From contig NZ_JARTWB010000003.1 of assembly GCF_031450785.1 (NCBI RefSeq), forward strand, positions 248,001 to 312,000: DNA of 64,000 nt, in the 5' to 3' direction. This document shows positions 62,857-64,000 of the stretch, in pieces; position 1 is the stretch's first letter, and each line of letters opens with the position of its first letter. Made by a program: the position numbers and the translations under genes. Origin of the DNA: Caballeronia sp. LZ062. Its GTDB lineage: Bacteria; Pseudomonadota; Gammaproteobacteria; Burkholderiales; Burkholderiaceae. The notes below the pieces were generated by a model, which saw only the letters and a program-made list of their open reading frames with translations, searched no databases and had not been told where the DNA came from.

Positions 62857-63933
62857 TCACGCCTGCGGCTTGCCGGACGCGTCGAAGCGCGGCCAGTAGC
62901 CATCGAGTTTCAGCGACTTGATGGCCTGATCCAGATATTTCGGCTCGAACCATCCGTTGACGCTGACGGGCTGACGAATCAGATTCAGGCGAAGCGCATC
63001 GTCGGCAACAGCCTGATAGCGCGCGACGAGAAACGGATCGATGAGCGGCGACATGCGGTCCTTCAACGGCTGGCTCGCATACTCCGCTTGCCACGATTCG
63101 GCCGGCACGCCGCTTTTCGCCCACAGCGCGAACAGCGCGCTTCGGTTCGCTTCATCCGACGACCATTGCGCCGCCTGCACCACCGACGTCACCACTTTCT
63201 GCACCGTATCGGGATGCGCGCGCTCGAAGTCGTCGAGCACCAGCAAATGCGCCTGCCGCGTGAGCTGCAAACCGCCGTCGCGCGATGCATAGACGATCTT
63301 CGCCAGCCCCTGACGTTGCAGCTTGAACAGCGAATAGTCGAGGAACACCGCATCCACACCCTTCGATGCGAGCGCCGCTTGCGCCGCCGCCGTATCGAGG
63401 TTGATGACGCGAAGATCGCGCTCGGTCAGTCCGTTTTCCTTGAGCACGTTGTCGGCCACGAGCTGTAGATTCGTACCCCGAAATATTCCAACGCGCTTTC
63501 CTTTGAGGTCTTTCACGCCCTTGATGTCCGAATCCGGCGGCACCGCCAGATAGACGCCGGCGCGCACGTTTGATGCCAACAACAAGTGCGTCTTGAGCCC
63601 GTTGGCGCGTCCGAGCACGGAAGGCAGATCGCCCTGATACGCGAAGTCGATCTGCTTGTTCGCGAGCGCTTCGTTCACGGCGGGGCCCGCGCCCTTGAAG
63701 AAGATCCACTGCACATTGACATGCTCGGGCTTCAGCGCACCTTCCACGCGATGCTGCAATTGCGCGGTCGCGGCAGGCGATCCGCCGAATGTCGGCGGAT
63801 CGCCTGCGCCTTGTTGCGCGACGCCGATGCGCACCACGTCCGGCTCCGCCGCGTGCGCGGAGCACAGAAGCGCCGCGCCGAACAACGCGATCAGATTGCG
63901 TGTGATGAGGCAAAAGGTTCTGCTCGATTTCAT
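62857..63933 (-). CDS. Sulfonate/sulfate-ester periplasmic binding protein (SsuA/AtsR-like)
   Basis: About 358 residues with a signal peptide (NLIALFGAALLCSAHA, cleavage before AEPD). The mature protein follows the SsuA/TauA pattern: VRIGVAQQGAGDPPTFGG, FFKGAGPAVNEALANKQIDFAYQGDLP, and LKGKRVGIFRGTNLQLVADNVL. ATG 63933 was chosen; a TTG at 63966 is in frame. It lies 30 bases before the first permease. Confidence 0.91.
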   Translation of the reverse strand: MKSSRTFCLITRNLIALFGAALLCSAHAAEPDVVRIGVAQQGAGDPPTFGGSPAATAQLQHRVEGALKPEHVNVQWIFFKGAGPAVNEALANKQIDFAYQGDLPSVLGRANGLKTHLLLASNVRAGVYLAVPPDSDIKGVKDLKGKRVGIFRGTNLQLVADNVLKENGLTERDLRVINLDTAAAQAALASKGVDAVFLDYSLFKLQRQGLAKIVYASRDGGLQLTRQAHLLVLDDFERAHPDTVQKVVTSVVQAAQWSSDEANRSALFALWAKSGVPAESWQAEYASQPLKDRMSPLIDPFLVARYQAVADDALRLNLIRQPVSVNGWFEPKYLDQAIKSLKLDGYWPRFDASGKPQA

Positions 63934-63969
63934 CGCTTGATTGCTGGAGTGAAGGGGCGTCGGCAAAGA

Positions 63970-64000
63970 TCAGTGCGTGCGGGTTTCCCGCTTGACGATG
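63970..64000 (-). CDS. Possible C-terminus of the gene upstream of the sulfonate importer
   Basis: A frame entering from the right edge on the minus strand reads IVKRETRTH and stops at 63970-63972. It would be the gene before the binding protein in the same operon, perhaps an alpha-ketoglutarate or flavin sulfonate enzyme, but nine residues cannot show that. Confidence 0.35.
   Translation of the reverse strand, partial: IVKRETRTH

Noticed and set aside
1..64000. CRISPR arrays, tRNA or rRNA genes, insertion sequences
   Set aside because: No regularly spaced repeats, cloverleaf-like segments, rRNA conserved blocks or transposase-like proteins were seen in the reading.

Overview
The window is a high-GC, gene-dense stretch of a Gram-negative chromosome or megaplasmid. 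Gene style suggests the Burkholderia group, probably Paraburkholderia or Caballeronia: many LysR/GntR regulators, catabolic operons with Rieske and CoA-transferase enzymes, an EmrAB-NodT efflux operon and divergent outer-membrane and periplasmic genes. The genus is inferred from gene content, because no rRNA or other marker gene lies in the window. I see no tRNA, rRNA, CRISPR array, insertion sequence or prophage.

Layout: (1) 0-6.6 kb holds a two-component Rieske oxygenase and its reductase, flanked by two closely related FCD-type GntR regulators, then a hypothetical gene and a flavin-reductase-like gene. (2) 6.8-11.7 kb is a minus-strand set of outer-membrane porin, PstS-like periplasmic protein and a Cache-PAS-GAF-GGDEF-EAL protein, which looks like an envelope-to-cyclic-di-GMP module. 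(3) 12.2-19.3 kb is a light/PAS signalling block: a PAS histidine kinase, an Rcp1-like response regulator co-transcribed with one bacteriophytochrome, and a second bacteriophytochrome transcribed divergently. (4) 19.3-21.2 kb is a LysR regulator divergent from an SDR that lacks the Tyr/Lys catalytic pair.

(5) 21.3-30.3 kb is a nine-gene minus-strand operon: amidase, PgdA/cyclic-imidase-like deacetylase, MFS carrier, two SDRs, a small CGMCG protein, a COG0523 (CobW-like) GTPase, a solute-binding-like protein with no signal peptide, and a GntR regulator with two winged-helix domains. I regard this as the best candidate for an undescribed system, perhaps hydrolytic degradation of a cyclic imide or related amide with its own metal-delivery pair. 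(6) 31.3-36.6 kb is a LysR regulator divergent from a PanE-like reductase, VOC protein, MaoC hydratase, CaiB/BaiF CoA-transferase, AroE-like and AroQ-like enzymes: an unassigned catabolic pathway. (7) 36.7-43.7 kb is a NocR/OccR-like LysR regulator divergent from a polar amino-acid-type ABC importer with two DadA-like FAD oxidases and an SDR, an opine-like or amino-acid catabolic operon.

(8) 43.9-50.4 kb carries an AcpA-type phosphoesterase divergent from a di-haem peroxidase lipoprotein, a Bcr/CflA-type exporter, a BASS-family symporter and a GlcG/HbpS-like secreted protein. (9) 50.6-55.7 kb is a TetR-controlled EmrA-EmrB-NodT efflux operon with two identical-arm TetR-type operators between regulator and operon. 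(10) 55.7-64 kb carries periplasmic trehalase, a PhnA-family protein, a class A penicillin-binding protein and a sulfonate-type ABC importer with two separate permeases. Both window edges cut through minus-strand genes.
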